Origin: Bacteroidota bacterium
GTDB taxonomy: Bacteria; Bacteroidota; Bacteroidia; Chitinophagales; Chitinophagaceae
Direction: 5' to 3'
NCBI GenBank assembly: GCA_023433345.1
Contig: JAEZDA010000086.1
Coordinates: 1 to 64,000 of the forward strand
Length of the DNA: 64,000 bases
In this document: positions 7,192-15,593 of the stretch, in pieces
Numbering within the stretch: position 1 is the stretch's first letter
Layout of the letters: every line of letters begins with the position of its first letter
Made by a program: the position numbers and the translations under genes
Notes under the pieces: generated by a model
Databases searched by the model: none
What the model saw: only the letters and a program-made list of their open reading frames with translations
Told to the model about the DNA's origin: nothing

Positions 7192-9894
7192 ATGAAGAAG
7201 TTTTTACTTTTCCTGTTTGTTCTTTCTTGCGCGACGGCTTTTTCCCAGACAGTTAATATACCTGATCCGGTTTTTAAATCGCTTCTGATAGGCCAGGGTG
7301 TTGATGCAAACAGCAACGGCGAGATCGAGGTGTCTGAAGCCTCGGTTGTATCTTCCTTATACATCAGCTCTTCACCAGGAACCATGGATACGGTTTTCAG
7401 CGTTGAAGGCATAAGAAGTTTTGTAAACCTTAATGATGCATATCTTTCAAATTTGTCGATCACTGAACTTGATCTTTCCGGGTTAAGCCAATTGACTTCC
7501 CTGCAAATTTCTAATTGCACCCGAATTTCCTCTTTCAATTTTTCGGACTGCGATAGTTTGAAAAGTCTTTTTTTAGATCGTACGCTCGATGTTGCGGTAT
7601 TGGATCTTAACACCATTCCTTCTCTTGAACATTTTCGATACAATAGCTCCTCCAACAATAGCTTTCAATCTATAAGCACATTAATGGCTTCAAACCATCC
7701 AAAACTTGCAAACCTGGAAATGGACATGGTGAACCTGAATAATGTCAGGTTTGATCATTGCGACAGCTTGCGCACTGTTTTTTTCCATGGAGTTCAGGCT
7801 GATAGCGTAAGCATTACAAACTGCACCAACCTTGGCGGTGTATGGATAGACGGTGTGGTTAATATTGTTGATATGCGAAATTGTTCCGGAATGGAATCCT
7901 TCAGGAGCAGCAATGCTTCATTCCGCGTATTGAATATGACAAACTGCACAGCATTAACTTCTGTTGAGTTAATGGGGTTGATCACCCGGTCAATCGATTT
8001 GAGTTCCGCCGCTAATTTACAATCTCTGATAATCCATTATGGGAATCAAACAACTCCTCCCGGATCATTCTATCTTAACGTTAAAAATGGAACTCAGTTA
8101 GCCAATTTCGATATCGATGGCTATGGAGCTCCTGCGGATACCTTATTTGTGTGCGCGGACGATTTTGAGGTGGATAGTTTGCGGGCGGGTATTTCCCATT
8201 TTCCTAACCTGATTGTAAATTCCACTTGCCTGTTCCTTCCGCAGGGCATGATAAATAGTGTGCAGGGGATTGTAAGACTTGCCCAATTCGGCTCAGGCTG
8301 CAATTCTTCTTCTCCGGGATTCGCAAACGTTGCCATAAAAGTTTCAGGAAGCGCCGGAGATTCACTTACCCGTTTTACCGGCGGTGGAGGGAGGTTTAAT
8401 CATTATGATTATGAAGGTACTTACCTGTTTACTCCCCAACCACCTTCACCATATTTCATCTTTGTTCCACCAAGCCATAGTATAACTTTCGACACGGCCA
8501 ATGGCTTGCAACAATCGGTTGAGTTCTGCATACAACCAGTGATACAGGTAAATGATGTTGAGGTTCTAATTGCTGCTCAAAGCGAGGCGAATCCCGGTTT
8601 CCAGATGTCTCAGAGTGTGCACTACCAAAATAACGGCACCCAGGTAAGTTCGGGAACTATCACTTACCAGTACGATGCCGCACTTCTTTCTTTTGTAAGC
8701 AGTAGTGTTCAGCCCACTTCGCATGTTCCTGGCACAATTACATGGGTCTATTCAAACCTGATGCCTCTGCAATCGGCTGAGATATCGGTTTCATTTGAAT
8801 TGCTGGCTCCACCTGTGAACAACATCGGTGATACATTGACCTTCGCCGTTGAGATCTCGGGTTCAGGAACAGACGAAACACCATTGGATAATAATTTTAT
8901 CTTACAACAGGAAATAACGGGATCTTATGATCCAAATGATAAAACCTGCCTCAATGGCCCGATCTTGCTGCCAACCCAGCTTAATGAAAGTCTTTATTAC
9001 CTGGTAAGGTTTCAGAATCTTGGCAACGATACAGCCATAAACGTGCGGGTTGTTGATTCACTTCCGGCTTCACTTGATCTATCTTCTTTGCAACTCTTAA
9101 GCAGCAGCCATATTTATACGGCCAGTTTGAAAAACAATGTGCTCGAATACAAATTCGACAGCATCCTTCTTCCACCTGCTATCCATAACGTTCAAGGGAG
9201 CAATGGCTATGTTCTTTTCAAAATAAAGCCAGCGCAATACTTAACTGTCGGTAATTCCATTGTAAATAAAGCAGACATCTTTTTTGATTTTAATCCTGCT
9301 GTAATTACCAATGATGCAGTAACAACGATTGTGAGTCCATCTCAATCTGGAGTAACTATTATTGAATTCAGCGGCTCACGGGTAGGTGAGAATAATCAGC
9401 TCTCTTATAAAGTTATATTCAGTGAACCGGCGGTGAAGTTGATTCTCGAAAGCAGCACTGATGGTATGAATTATCAGGAGGAGTCGGCCGGGTGGCTTTT
9501 AAAGGCGCGTTCGGGAACTGTATTGAATTTTGTCGATGAATTTGCGGGCATGGTGAAGATGCATTATCGGGTAAGGGTTATGAGTCAGTCTGGTTTGCTC
9601 TTAAAAGCTGCGGGCGTAGTTGTAGATGCCCCGTTGCCCGGTATTTCGATAAACCGTATTGTAGGGAGCGGAGATGATCTTCGGGTTCGGGTTAATGTTG
9701 ATAAAAGTGGAATATACGAAACCGGCATTTATTCAATTGATGGAAAGAATGTTTGCCGGAGCAGGGTGACCTTAGAAAAGGGAACGAATAGCGTCCTGGT
9801 GCCTTTTGGAAAAAATTCAGGAGGCGTTTATTCTTTTGTGGTATTTAAGGGAAGAAAGAAATACAGCCGTGCTTTTGTGTGGAAAAGGGATTAG
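7192..9894 (+). CDS. Large secreted protein: leucine-rich-like repeats, DUF7619-like domain, T9SS-type tail
   Basis: The frame opens at a TTG at 7186, but the ATG at 7192 gives the natural signal peptide MKKFLLFLFVLSCATAFSQ, so I use it (900 residues). Residues about 25-330 carry irregular leucine-rich repeats with a recurring 'NC/DC' turn (LDLSGLSQLTSLQISNC). A middle beta-rich region follows. Residues about 575-700 contain GSYDPNDKTC, YYLVRFQNLGNDTAINV and ending ADIFFDFNPAVITNDA, the pattern of DUF7619-type domains in Bacteroidota surface proteins. The last 70 residues resemble a type A T9SS sorting domain, including GIYETGIYSIDGKNV, and end in basic residues. It is inferred to be a secreted cell-surface protein; ligand unknown. 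A terminator follows. Confidence 0.8.
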   Translation: MKKFLLFLFVLSCATAFSQTVNIPDPVFKSLLIGQGVDANSNGEIEVSEASVVSSLYISSSPGTMDTVFSVEGIRSFVNLNDAYLSNLSITELDLSGLSQLTSLQISNCTRISSFNFSDCDSLKSLFLDRTLDVAVLDLNTIPSLEHFRYNSSSNNSFQSISTLMASNHPKLANLEMDMVNLNNVRFDHCDSLRTVFFHGVQADSVSITNCTNLGGVWIDGVVNIVDMRNCSGMESFRSSNASFRVLNMTNCTALTSVELMGLITRSIDLSSAANLQSLIIHYGNQTTPPGSFYLNVKNGTQLANFDIDGYGAPADTLFVCADDFEVDSLRAGISHFPNLIVNSTCLFLPQGMINSVQGIVRLAQFGSGCNSSSPGFANVAIKVSGSAGDSLTRFTGGGGRFNHYDYEGTYLFTPQPPSPYFIFVPPSHSITFDTANGLQQSVEFCIQPVIQVNDVEVLIAAQSEANPGFQMSQSVHYQNNGTQVSSGTITYQYDAALLSFVSSSVQPTSHVPGTITWVYSNLMPLQSAEISVSFELLAPPVNNIGDTLTFAVEISGSGTDETPLDNNFILQQEITGSYDPNDKTCLNGPILLPTQLNESLYYLVRFQNLGNDTAINVRVVDSLPASLDLSSLQLLSSSHIYTASLKNNVLEYKFDSILLPPAIHNVQGSNGYVLFKIKPAQYLTVGNSIVNKADIFFDFNPAVITNDAVTTIVSPSQSGVTIIEFSGSRVGENNQLSYKVIFSEPAVKLILESSTDGMNYQEESAGWLLKARSGTVLNFVDEFAGMVKMHYRVRVMSQSGLLLKAAGVVVDAPLPGISINRIVGSGDDLRVRVNVDKSGIYETGIYSIDGKNVCRSRVTLEKGTNSVLVPFGKNSGGVYSFVVFKGRKKYSRAFVWKRD

Positions 9895-9952
9895 TGGAAA
9901 TTGAAGTGTTTTGGGCAGGAGACTTAGGTTTTTGATTGGAGATATAAAATTG

Positions 9953-9982
9953 ATCGTCGGCAAAGATGCCGGCGATTTTTTT
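9953..9982 (+). terminator. Intrinsic terminator after the leucine-rich protein gene
   Basis: A 10-bp stem (9953-9962 with 9967-9976, one G-T wobble) closed by an AAGA loop and followed by a T-run. It lies 58 bases past the stop codon. Confidence 0.85.
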
Positions 9983-10040
9983 GTGCAGGTTTTCATAGAA
10001 GCGCTGTGATTTTTTAGCTCGGGCCCCTAAGGGGCACTCC

Positions 10041-10348
10041 GGTTTTAACCTTTAGCCGCGTTAGCACTGAAGCCCATGGCCTTTAGTCTCATTGGTGATA
10101 ATTAGGATACAAAATCAAATCTCTGGATTCTTTACCTGGCAGCGCCTCCAGTACAGTTATTGGTTCCGATGCGCAGATTTAGGGTGAAAACACGGAAATA
10201 GATTGTGTTTGGCAGTACCTAATATGATGTAATCAACCTTCCGGCAACGTTTCAAAACCGAAAGATGATATTGATGCAATAACTATCATCGGGGAAAAGT
10301 GGGAGGAAGGCCGTAATTTACCTGCTAACGCGCTTAAAGGTTAAAATC
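10041..10348. repeat. Non-coding segment bounded by a 26-bp imperfect inverted repeat
   Basis: Bases 10041-10066 (reading TTTTAACCTTTAG, then GCGTTAGCA) match the reverse complement of 10323-10348 at 23 of 26 positions. The 256 bases between them hold no convincing gene. The arrangement resembles a miniature inverted-repeat element or the remains of a larger insertion, but I see no transposase fragment and no obvious target-site duplication. Just outside the left arm is the short palindrome GCCCCTAAGGGGC. The element fills most of the 483-base gap between the leucine-rich protein gene and fabD. Confidence 0.55.
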
Positions 10349-10377
10349 GTCCGGGCATAGATAAATCACCTACTTCA

Positions 10378-11265
10378 TTATTGTACCCCATTTGTTTGAC
10401 TGTTCCGGTCAATCTTCTGCACCAGCCCCTGAAGCACCTTCCCCGGTCCACATTCGGTAAACTGCACCGCTCCATCTGCCACCATTGCCTGTACGCACTG
10501 CGTCCACCTAACTGCTCCGGTCAATTGTTCAATTAGGTTTATTTTTATTTGCTCTGCATCAGATACTGCAGCAGCAACCACGTTTTGGTAGACAGGGCAA
10601 ACGGGATTTTTAAATTCTGATTCCCTGATAGCTTTTTCAAGCTCCTTTTTAGCGGGAAGCATCAGCGGAGAATGAAATGCGCCGCCCACCGGTAGAATCA
10701 GAGCACGCTTTGCACCGGCTTCTTTCATTTTCTCGCAGGCAACTTCGATTCCCTTTATAGAACCACTTATAACAAGTTGCCCGGGACAATTATAATTAGC
10801 AGGTACTACTACTTCACCTGTTTCGGTTGAAACCTTGTCGCAAACTTCTTCTACCTTTTCATCCGCAAGCCCCAGTACCGCAGCCATGGTAGATGGAGTA
10901 GCTTCACACGCAGCCTGCATCGCGCTTGCGCGAATGTTTACTAACTTCAAAGCTTCGCGGAAGGAAAGTGTTTTGTTAGCTACAAGGGCTGAGAATTCCC
11001 CCAAAGAGTGACCTGCAACCATATCCGGAGTAGCATTCAAAGTATTAAATGAGGCCACTGAGTGAATAAAAACTGCAGGTTGCGTAATGTTCGTTTGCTT
11101 CAATTCTTCTTCATTGCCCTCAAACATTATTTGGGAAATTGAAATCCCGAGTATGCTATCCGCTTCTTCAAATATCGCTCTGGCTGAAGTATCGCCACTA
11201 AAAAGTTGTTTCCCCATCCCGGGAAATTGTGCTCCCTGGCCCGGGAAAATGTATGCGTGTTTCAT
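10378..11265 (-). CDS. fabD: Malonyl-CoA:ACP acyltransferase
   Basis: A 295-residue FabD that moves malonyl groups from CoA to acyl carrier protein for fatty-acid elongation. The N-terminus KHAYIFPGQGAQFPGMG is typical, the nucleophile is S87 in AGHSLGEFSAL, and the catalytic histidine lies in GGAFHSPLM. A TTG one codon upstream could be read as the start, but the ATG at 11265 matches the family. It follows folE by 21 bases and looks like the last gene of a four-gene minus-strand unit with the two queD-like genes. Confidence 0.95.
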   Translation of the reverse strand: MKHAYIFPGQGAQFPGMGKQLFSGDTSARAIFEEADSILGISISQIMFEGNEEELKQTNITQPAVFIHSVASFNTLNATPDMVAGHSLGEFSALVANKTLSFREALKLVNIRASAMQAACEATPSTMAAVLGLADEKVEEVCDKVSTETGEVVVPANYNCPGQLVISGSIKGIEVACEKMKEAGAKRALILPVGGAFHSPLMLPAKKELEKAIRESEFKNPVCPVYQNVVAAAVSDAEQIKINLIEQLTGAVRWTQCVQAMVADGAVQFTECGPGKVLQGLVQKIDRNSQTNGVQ

Positions 11266-11286
11266 CAAAAATTTTTTCTAAAGAGA

Positions 11287-11883
11287 TTAATGCAGTCTTG
11301 CGCTGATAAGTTTCAAAAATTCACTACGCGTCTCATTTTTTTCGAATTGCCCGGAAAAAGCGGACGTAGTTGTCACTGAGTTTTGTTTTTGCACCCCTCG
11401 CATCATCATACACAAGTGAGATGCTTCGATAACAACAGCTACACCCAGTGGTTGTAACGACTCTTTTATTGATTCGAGAATTTGTGTTGTAAGTCTTTCT
11501 TGTACCTGCAGGCGCCTGCTGAATACATCTACAACCCGGGCGATCTTGCTGAGGCCGGTTATAAAACCATTTGGAATATACGCTACGTGGGCCTTTCCGA
11601 AAAAAGGAAGCATGTGGTGTTCGCACATACTGTAAAGCTCAATGTCTTTTACTATGATCATTTCACTCACATCTTCATGAAACTTTGCCGATTCCAAAAT
11701 TGCATTCGCATCCATTCCATAGCCTTGCGTCATATATTGCATCGCCTTTGCGATACGTTCCGGCGTTTTTAAAAGTCCCTCGCGTTCCGGGTTTTCACCA
11801 AGAGAAGCTATGATCTCAGAATAATTCCGAACTAAATTTCCAGTTTCTTTTTCGTCGTATGTTTCCAACCTTTTATATGCCAT
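11287..11883 (-). CDS. folE: GTP cyclohydrolase I
   Basis: A 198-residue GTP cyclohydrolase I, the zinc enzyme that converts GTP to dihydroneopterin triphosphate, the shared precursor of folate and of the 7-deazaguanine route. Zinc ligands C87 and H90 are in [19 protein letters not shown], and the third cysteine is in [11 protein letters not shown]. The motif [20 protein letters not shown] is intact. It lies 11 bases downstream of a queD-like gene, supporting a role in supplying its substrate. Confidence 0.97.
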   Translation of the reverse strand: MAYKRLETYDEKETGNLVRNYSEIIASLGENPEREGLLKTPERIAKAMQYMTQGYGMDANAILESAKFHEDVSEMIIVKDIELYSMCEHHMLPFFGKAHVAYIPNGFITGLSKIARVVDVFSRRLQVQERLTTQILESIKESLQPLGVAVVIEASHLCMMMRGVQKQNSVTTTSAFSGQFEKNETRSEFLKLISARLH

Positions 11884-11894
11884 GTTTATTTTTA

Positions 11895-12308
11895 TTATTG
11901 GGCCGGGTATTCAACAAAATTACGTTCAGTTTCGTAAAGCCTAACCTGCATTTCCAGCGAATCTTTAATATGCGGACGAAGGAGGTTGAATATTACAATT
12001 GAAATATTTTCTGCGGTAGGATTGACACTTTTGAATTCAACACAATCTTCATTCAGGTTACGGTGATCAAATCTGTCCGTCACTTCAGCTTTAATGATAT
12101 CACTCAGTGCTTTCAGATCCATTACGAAGCCTGTTACCGGGTCGGGAACACCCGTGAGTTTTACGATCAACTCATAGTTATGCCCGTGAAAATGAGGATT
12201 GCTGCATTTGCCGAAAACATCCAGATTCTGCTGGTCGTCCCATTTGGGGTTGAACAACCTATGGGCCGCATTAAATCTTTCTTTCCTGAAAACTGATACC
12301 TTGTTCAT
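11895..12308 (-). CDS. queD: 6-pyruvoyl-tetrahydropterin synthase / QueD family protein (copy 1)
   Basis: A 137-residue member of the PTPS/QueD family, which converts dihydroneopterin triphosphate to a 6-substituted tetrahydropterin. The zinc histidines are in FNAAHRL and HGHNYELIV, the catalytic cysteine is in GKCSNPHF, and the substrate glutamate is in [11 protein letters not shown]. The spacing C-x5-HGHNY is that of classical PTPS rather than the C-x3-HGH often seen in QueD, so the exact product (carboxy- or pyruvoyl-tetrahydropterin) is not decided. It is a tandem paralogue of the next gene, 29 bases away, and lies directly upstream of folE. Confidence 0.85.
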   Translation of the reverse strand: MNKVSVFRKERFNAAHRLFNPKWDDQQNLDVFGKCSNPHFHGHNYELIVKLTGVPDPVTGFVMDLKALSDIIKAEVTDRFDHRNLNEDCVEFKSVNPTAENISIVIFNLLRPHIKDSLEMQVRLYETERNFVEYPAQ

Positions 12309-12337
12309 CGATCTAAATTATCGTTTACGCTTAACCG

Positions 12338-12748
12338 TTACTCGCCAAAATATTCTGCATAAATTGTAGGTGTTTCACAAAGTTTTAGTGCATGCAGTTG
12401 CACACCTTCGGGCATAAGGGGGATGAGTTGCTGCCATATCCCGATCACAATATTCTCGATTGAACAAAGTTTGCCTGCAAGAAAGGGAACATCAACATTC
12501 AGATTTTTATGATCAAGCGCTTCTATAATATGTTCGCGAATGATCACACTTAGTTTTTTAGCATCATAAACAAACCCTGTTCCCGCATTAGGCACTCCCT
12601 TAATTGTTACGTAAAGTTCGAAATTGTGGCCATGCCAGTTTTCATTTGCACATTTTCCAAAAACGGCATCATTCTGTTCCTTGCTCCAATCCGGATTATA
12701 GAGTTTATGTGCCGCATTAAAATGTTCAATCCTTGTGATATATACCAT
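12338..12748 (-). CDS. 6-pyruvoyl-tetrahydropterin synthase / QueD family protein (copy 2)
   Basis: A 136-residue paralogue of the neighbouring queD-like gene, with the same zinc motif (FNAAHKLYNP, WHGHNFELYV), the catalytic cysteine in GKCANENW, the DHKNLN motif and a C-terminal LCETPTIYAEYFGE. All catalytic residues appear kept, so it is probably an active enzyme and not a relic. It is first in the minus-strand unit queD2-queD1-folE-fabD and has a good -7 box 17 bases upstream of its start. Which copy serves queuosine and which serves folate or another pterin cannot be told from sequence. Confidence 0.85.
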   Translation of the reverse strand: MVYITRIEHFNAAHKLYNPDWSKEQNDAVFGKCANENWHGHNFELYVTIKGVPNAGTGFVYDAKKLSVIIREHIIEALDHKNLNVDVPFLAGKLCSIENIVIGIWQQLIPLMPEGVQLHALKLCETPTIYAEYFGE

Positions 12749-12764
12749 CGGAGAAAAATATTTG

Positions 12765-12772
12765 CAAAGTTA
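12765..12772 (-). promoter_or_regulatory. -7 box of the queD2-queD1-folE-fabD unit
   Basis: The minus strand reads TAACTTTG, an exact TAnnTTTG match, 16 bases before the start codon at 12748. The -33 region would overlap the divergent mqnB promoter. Confidence 0.55.
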
Positions 12773-12777
12773 AGTTA

Positions 12778-12809
12778 TTGTAAACCCAATTTCAATTGAG
12801 CTAATTTTG
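12778..12809 (+). promoter_or_regulatory. Putative promoter of mqnB-mqnD
   Basis: TTG at 12778-12780 and TAATTTTG at 12802-12809 are separated by 21 bases, close to the Bacteroidota -33/-7 layout. The -7 box ends only 6 bases before the mqnB ATG, so the transcript would have almost no leader. Confidence 0.5.
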
Positions 12810-12815
12810 CAAAGC

Positions 12816-13460
12816 ATGGAAATTTTAATAGTTGCCGCTACTGAGCGGGAAATACTTCCATTCATGGGAAGAAACCCGAGGGCCGATCATCTTATAACGG
12901 GCGTAGGTTCAGTAATGACCACCTATCATCTTACCAAACGCCTGCAGCAGATGAATTATGATATTGTCATTCAGGCAGGCATTGCAGGAGCCTTCGATAA
13001 AAGCATTCCGCTGTCGTCTGTAGTAGCGGTAGAAAGTGAGGTTTTTGGGGGAAGCGGCATCATGGAGAAGGGAGAACTAACCTCACTTTTCGAAGCAGGC
13101 TTATGGAAAGAAGGTCAGCCATTTATTAATGGCAGTTTGATTAATAGTAATCCTTTAATTGACAGGTTGCCCTGGAGAAAAGTTAAATCGACATCCTCCG
13201 ACTTTCTTACTGATGATGCGCATACTAACGGACAAGTGTATGCGAAATATAAGGCGGATATAGAGTCAATGGAAGGTGCAGCATTCCATTTTGTTTCTTT
13301 AACTGAAGGAGTGAGTTTTTTACAGTTAAGGTCAATCAGCAATTTTGTCGGAGAACGGGATAAAAGTAAATGGAAAATTGAAGAATCTATCACCGCATTA
13401 AATGAAGCTCTGCACCTTCTTTATTCTGAATTAATCAGTAGCTATGAAGCAAAACATTGA
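12816..13460 (+). CDS. mqnB: Futalosine hydrolase
   Basis: A 214-residue nucleoside phosphorylase-fold protein. In the futalosine route MqnB removes hypoxanthine from futalosine on the way to menaquinone. It has the N-terminal strand MEILIVAATEREI, the glycine-rich VIQAGIAGAF segment and the catalytic region DIESMEGAAFHFV with the conserved M-E-G. The ATG at 12816 is preferred over an in-frame TTG at 12807. The next gene, mqnD, overlaps its 3' end by 17 bases, which confirms the pathway and suggests coupled translation. The general fold is shared with 5'-methylthioadenosine nucleosidase; the neighbour decides the call. Confidence 0.92.
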   Translation: MEILIVAATEREILPFMGRNPRADHLITGVGSVMTTYHLTKRLQQMNYDIVIQAGIAGAFDKSIPLSSVVAVESEVFGGSGIMEKGELTSLFEAGLWKEGQPFINGSLINSNPLIDRLPWRKVKSTSSDFLTDDAHTNGQVYAKYKADIESMEGAAFHFVSLTEGVSFLQLRSISNFVGERDKSKWKIEESITALNEALHLLYSELISSYEAKH

Positions 13461-14250
13461 CATAGGTTTCTCGCCCTGCCCAAATGATACATTTATTTTC
13501 GATGCCCTCGTGAACAGAAAGATTGATACCGGTAATCTTACTTTTACACCTGTAATTGAAGATGTGGAAACCTTGAATCAATGGGCCCTGCAGGGAAAAC
13601 TTCCTGTTACTAAAATCAGCTACGGTGTGCTCCCTCTTGTTTTGAATAATTATAGCCTGTTGAAAGCCGGTAGCGCGCTGGGCCGGGGAGCTGGTCCTTT
13701 GCTTATCCGTAATAATGAAATGGATGACCAGCTTGATGAAAGTACAGAGGTTGCAATTCCGGGAGCGCACACTACTGCTCACATGTTGTTCAGTATGGTT
13801 TACCCTGAAGTGAAAAGGAGATGTTTTGTTCGCTATGATGAAGTGCAGGAATACGTTCTTAGCGGCCACGGCCCGGGCGTTATCATTCATGAGAATCGTT
13901 TCACATATCAGTCGCTGGGGTTGAAAAAAATATGCGACCTTGGTGAAGCATGGGAGGAAAAAACCGGTTTGCCAATTCCTCTCGGCGGTATCGTTGCACA
14001 AAAATCAATTGGAGACAAAAGTGAAACGATCAGTAACCTGATCCGAAAGAGTCTTGAATATTCCCGGGCTCGGTATCCTGAACTTTCGGAGTTTATAAAA
14101 TTTCATGCAATGGAGATGAAGGAAGACGTGATGAGAGACCATATCAATCTTTATGTTAATGATTTTTCTTCTGATCTTGGCGAGGAAGGTCTAGGCGCAG
14201 TAAACAAGTTTTTAGAACTGCACAGGAAAAATTTTCCCGGAAGTCAATAG
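13444..14250 (+). CDS. mqnD: 1,4-dihydroxy-6-naphthoate synthase
   Basis: A 268-residue MqnD, which converts cyclic dehypoxanthine futalosine to 1,4-dihydroxy-6-naphthoate, a late step of menaquinone synthesis. The fold is a periplasmic-binding-protein type II fold. The N-terminus IGFSPCPNDTFIFDALV and the loop ALGRGAGPLLI are characteristic. It overlaps mqnB by 17 bases in a different frame. No mqnA or mqnC is in the window. It faces photolyase convergently, with 23 bases between stops and no visible terminator. Confidence 0.95.
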   Translation: MKQNIDIGFSPCPNDTFIFDALVNRKIDTGNLTFTPVIEDVETLNQWALQGKLPVTKISYGVLPLVLNNYSLLKAGSALGRGAGPLLIRNNEMDDQLDESTEVAIPGAHTTAHMLFSMVYPEVKRRCFVRYDEVQEYVLSGHGPGVIIHENRFTYQSLGLKKICDLGEAWEEKTGLPIPLGGIVAQKSIGDKSETISNLIRKSLEYSRARYPELSEFIKFHAMEMKEDVMRDHINLYVNDFSSDLGEEGLGAVNKFLELHRKNFPGSQ

Positions 14251-14273
14251 GTTCTGCTCTTACATCAAAAATT

Positions 14274-15593
14274 TTAGGAATTAAGTGCTTTCTTATAAAC
14301 CTCAATACACCGTTTCCTGGCAAAATCATGATCCACCATTGGTTGTGGATATCGGGCAGTTCCGAATTCCGGTACCCATTTTTTTACATAGATAAGATCC
14401 GGATCAAATTTTTGCTGCTGAATAGTTGGGTTGAAGATCCTGAAATACGGAGTAGCATCGCAACCGCTTCCGGAGGCCCATTGCCAGTTACCATTATTTG
14501 CAGCAAGATCATAGTCAAGGAGATATTCCGCAAACCATGCTTCGCCCCATCTCCAGTCTATAAGCAGGTGTTTGCAGAGAAAGGATGCAGTGATCATTCT
14601 TGCACGGTTATGCATGAATCCCGTTTCTTTTAGTTGCCGCATTCCTGCATCCACCACAGGGAATCCTGTTTTTCCTTCCTGCCATTTTTTGAATTCCGTT
14701 TCATCATTACGCCATTCAATATTGTCGTAGGCTGGCTTAAATGAATATCCCCGGCCAACTTTTGGAAAGTGAAAAAGAATGGACTGAAAAAAATCCCGCC
14801 AGATAAGTTCAGAGAGAAATCCTTGTGAATGTTTCAGAGCTTTTTGTACAAGCTGGCGAATGCTTACAGTTCCAAAACGAAGATGAACACTCGCATGTGA
14901 GGTTCCTTCAAGGTATAATTGGTTCCGATTATCTTCATATTTTTTCAGCGTATCCGGGTCATCGCTTAATGGCTTTACTTCGGGTTCAACTTCAACAAAG
15001 CCGGCTTTCTCAAGCAGTAAATCTGCAAAGGGAGGCAATTTTAGAAAATGTTCGGTCAGGCTTTCCGAAGGAAATGGTGTTATTGATGCGGGCGCTACTA
15101 CTAACGCTGATAGCCATCTATTTTTATAGGGAGTGAAAATCGTGTATGGCTCATCGTTAGGTTTAATAATTTCATGTTTTGAGAATATAACCTGGTCTTT
15201 TAGAAAGTGGCAACCAATATCTTTTCTGCTTAACAACTGGCCGATCTCATCGTCTCTGTTTATTGCTTCCGGTTCATAATCTTCATTTGCATACACTGCG
15301 TTAATATTCCACTGATCGGTGAGGTTTTTAAAAATTTCATTTGGCTTCCCGATGCCGGTAAATAACGAGCTGCCAGTTTTTTCAATTTCTTTTTTCAATG
15401 AGAGGATCCGTTGGTAGATAAATGACACTCTCCGATCTGATCGGTTCTCTAACCTGTCTAGAATATTTTTATCAAAAATAAAGATGCATAGAACGGGCAG
15501 GCCGGCGCTCAGGGCACGATAAAGTGCATGATTGTCGTGAAGCCTCAGGTCTCTTCGAAACCAGAAGACATTTATTTTATCTCCAATTACCAA
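14274..15593 (-). CDS. phrB: Deoxyribodipyrimidine photolyase (class I CPD type)
   Basis: A 439-residue flavoprotein that repairs pyrimidine dimers with blue light. Residues 9-20 have VFWFRRDLRLHD of the antenna domain. The FAD domain shows LIWRDFF, GFPVVDAGMRQLKETG, MHNRARMI and DYDLAANNGNWQW, the last being the region that carries the asparagine near flavin N5 in class I CPD enzymes. There is no ATG near the start; a TTG at 15593 overlaps the stop region of the preceding aminotransferase gene by 7 bases and is the best start. Translation is probably coupled. A cryptochrome of the same superfamily is the alternative. Confidence 0.92.
   Translation of the reverse strand: MVIGDKINVFWFRRDLRLHDNHALYRALSAGLPVLCIFIFDKNILDRLENRSDRRVSFIYQRILSLKKEIEKTGSSLFTGIGKPNEIFKNLTDQWNINAVYANEDYEPEAINRDDEIGQLLSRKDIGCHFLKDQVIFSKHEIIKPNDEPYTIFTPYKNRWLSALVVAPASITPFPSESLTEHFLKLPPFADLLLEKAGFVEVEPEVKPLSDDPDTLKKYEDNRNQLYLEGTSHASVHLRFGTVSIRQLVQKALKHSQGFLSELIWRDFFQSILFHFPKVGRGYSFKPAYDNIEWRNDETEFKKWQEGKTGFPVVDAGMRQLKETGFMHNRARMITASFLCKHLLIDWRWGEAWFAEYLLDYDLAANNGNWQWASGSGCDATPYFRIFNPTIQQQKFDPDLIYVKKWVPEFGTARYPQPMVDHDFARKRCIEVYKKALNS

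Noticed and set aside
13435..14001. 188-codon open frame antisense to mqnD
   Set aside because: Overlaps the strongly supported mqnD and mqnB; no recognisable motif.
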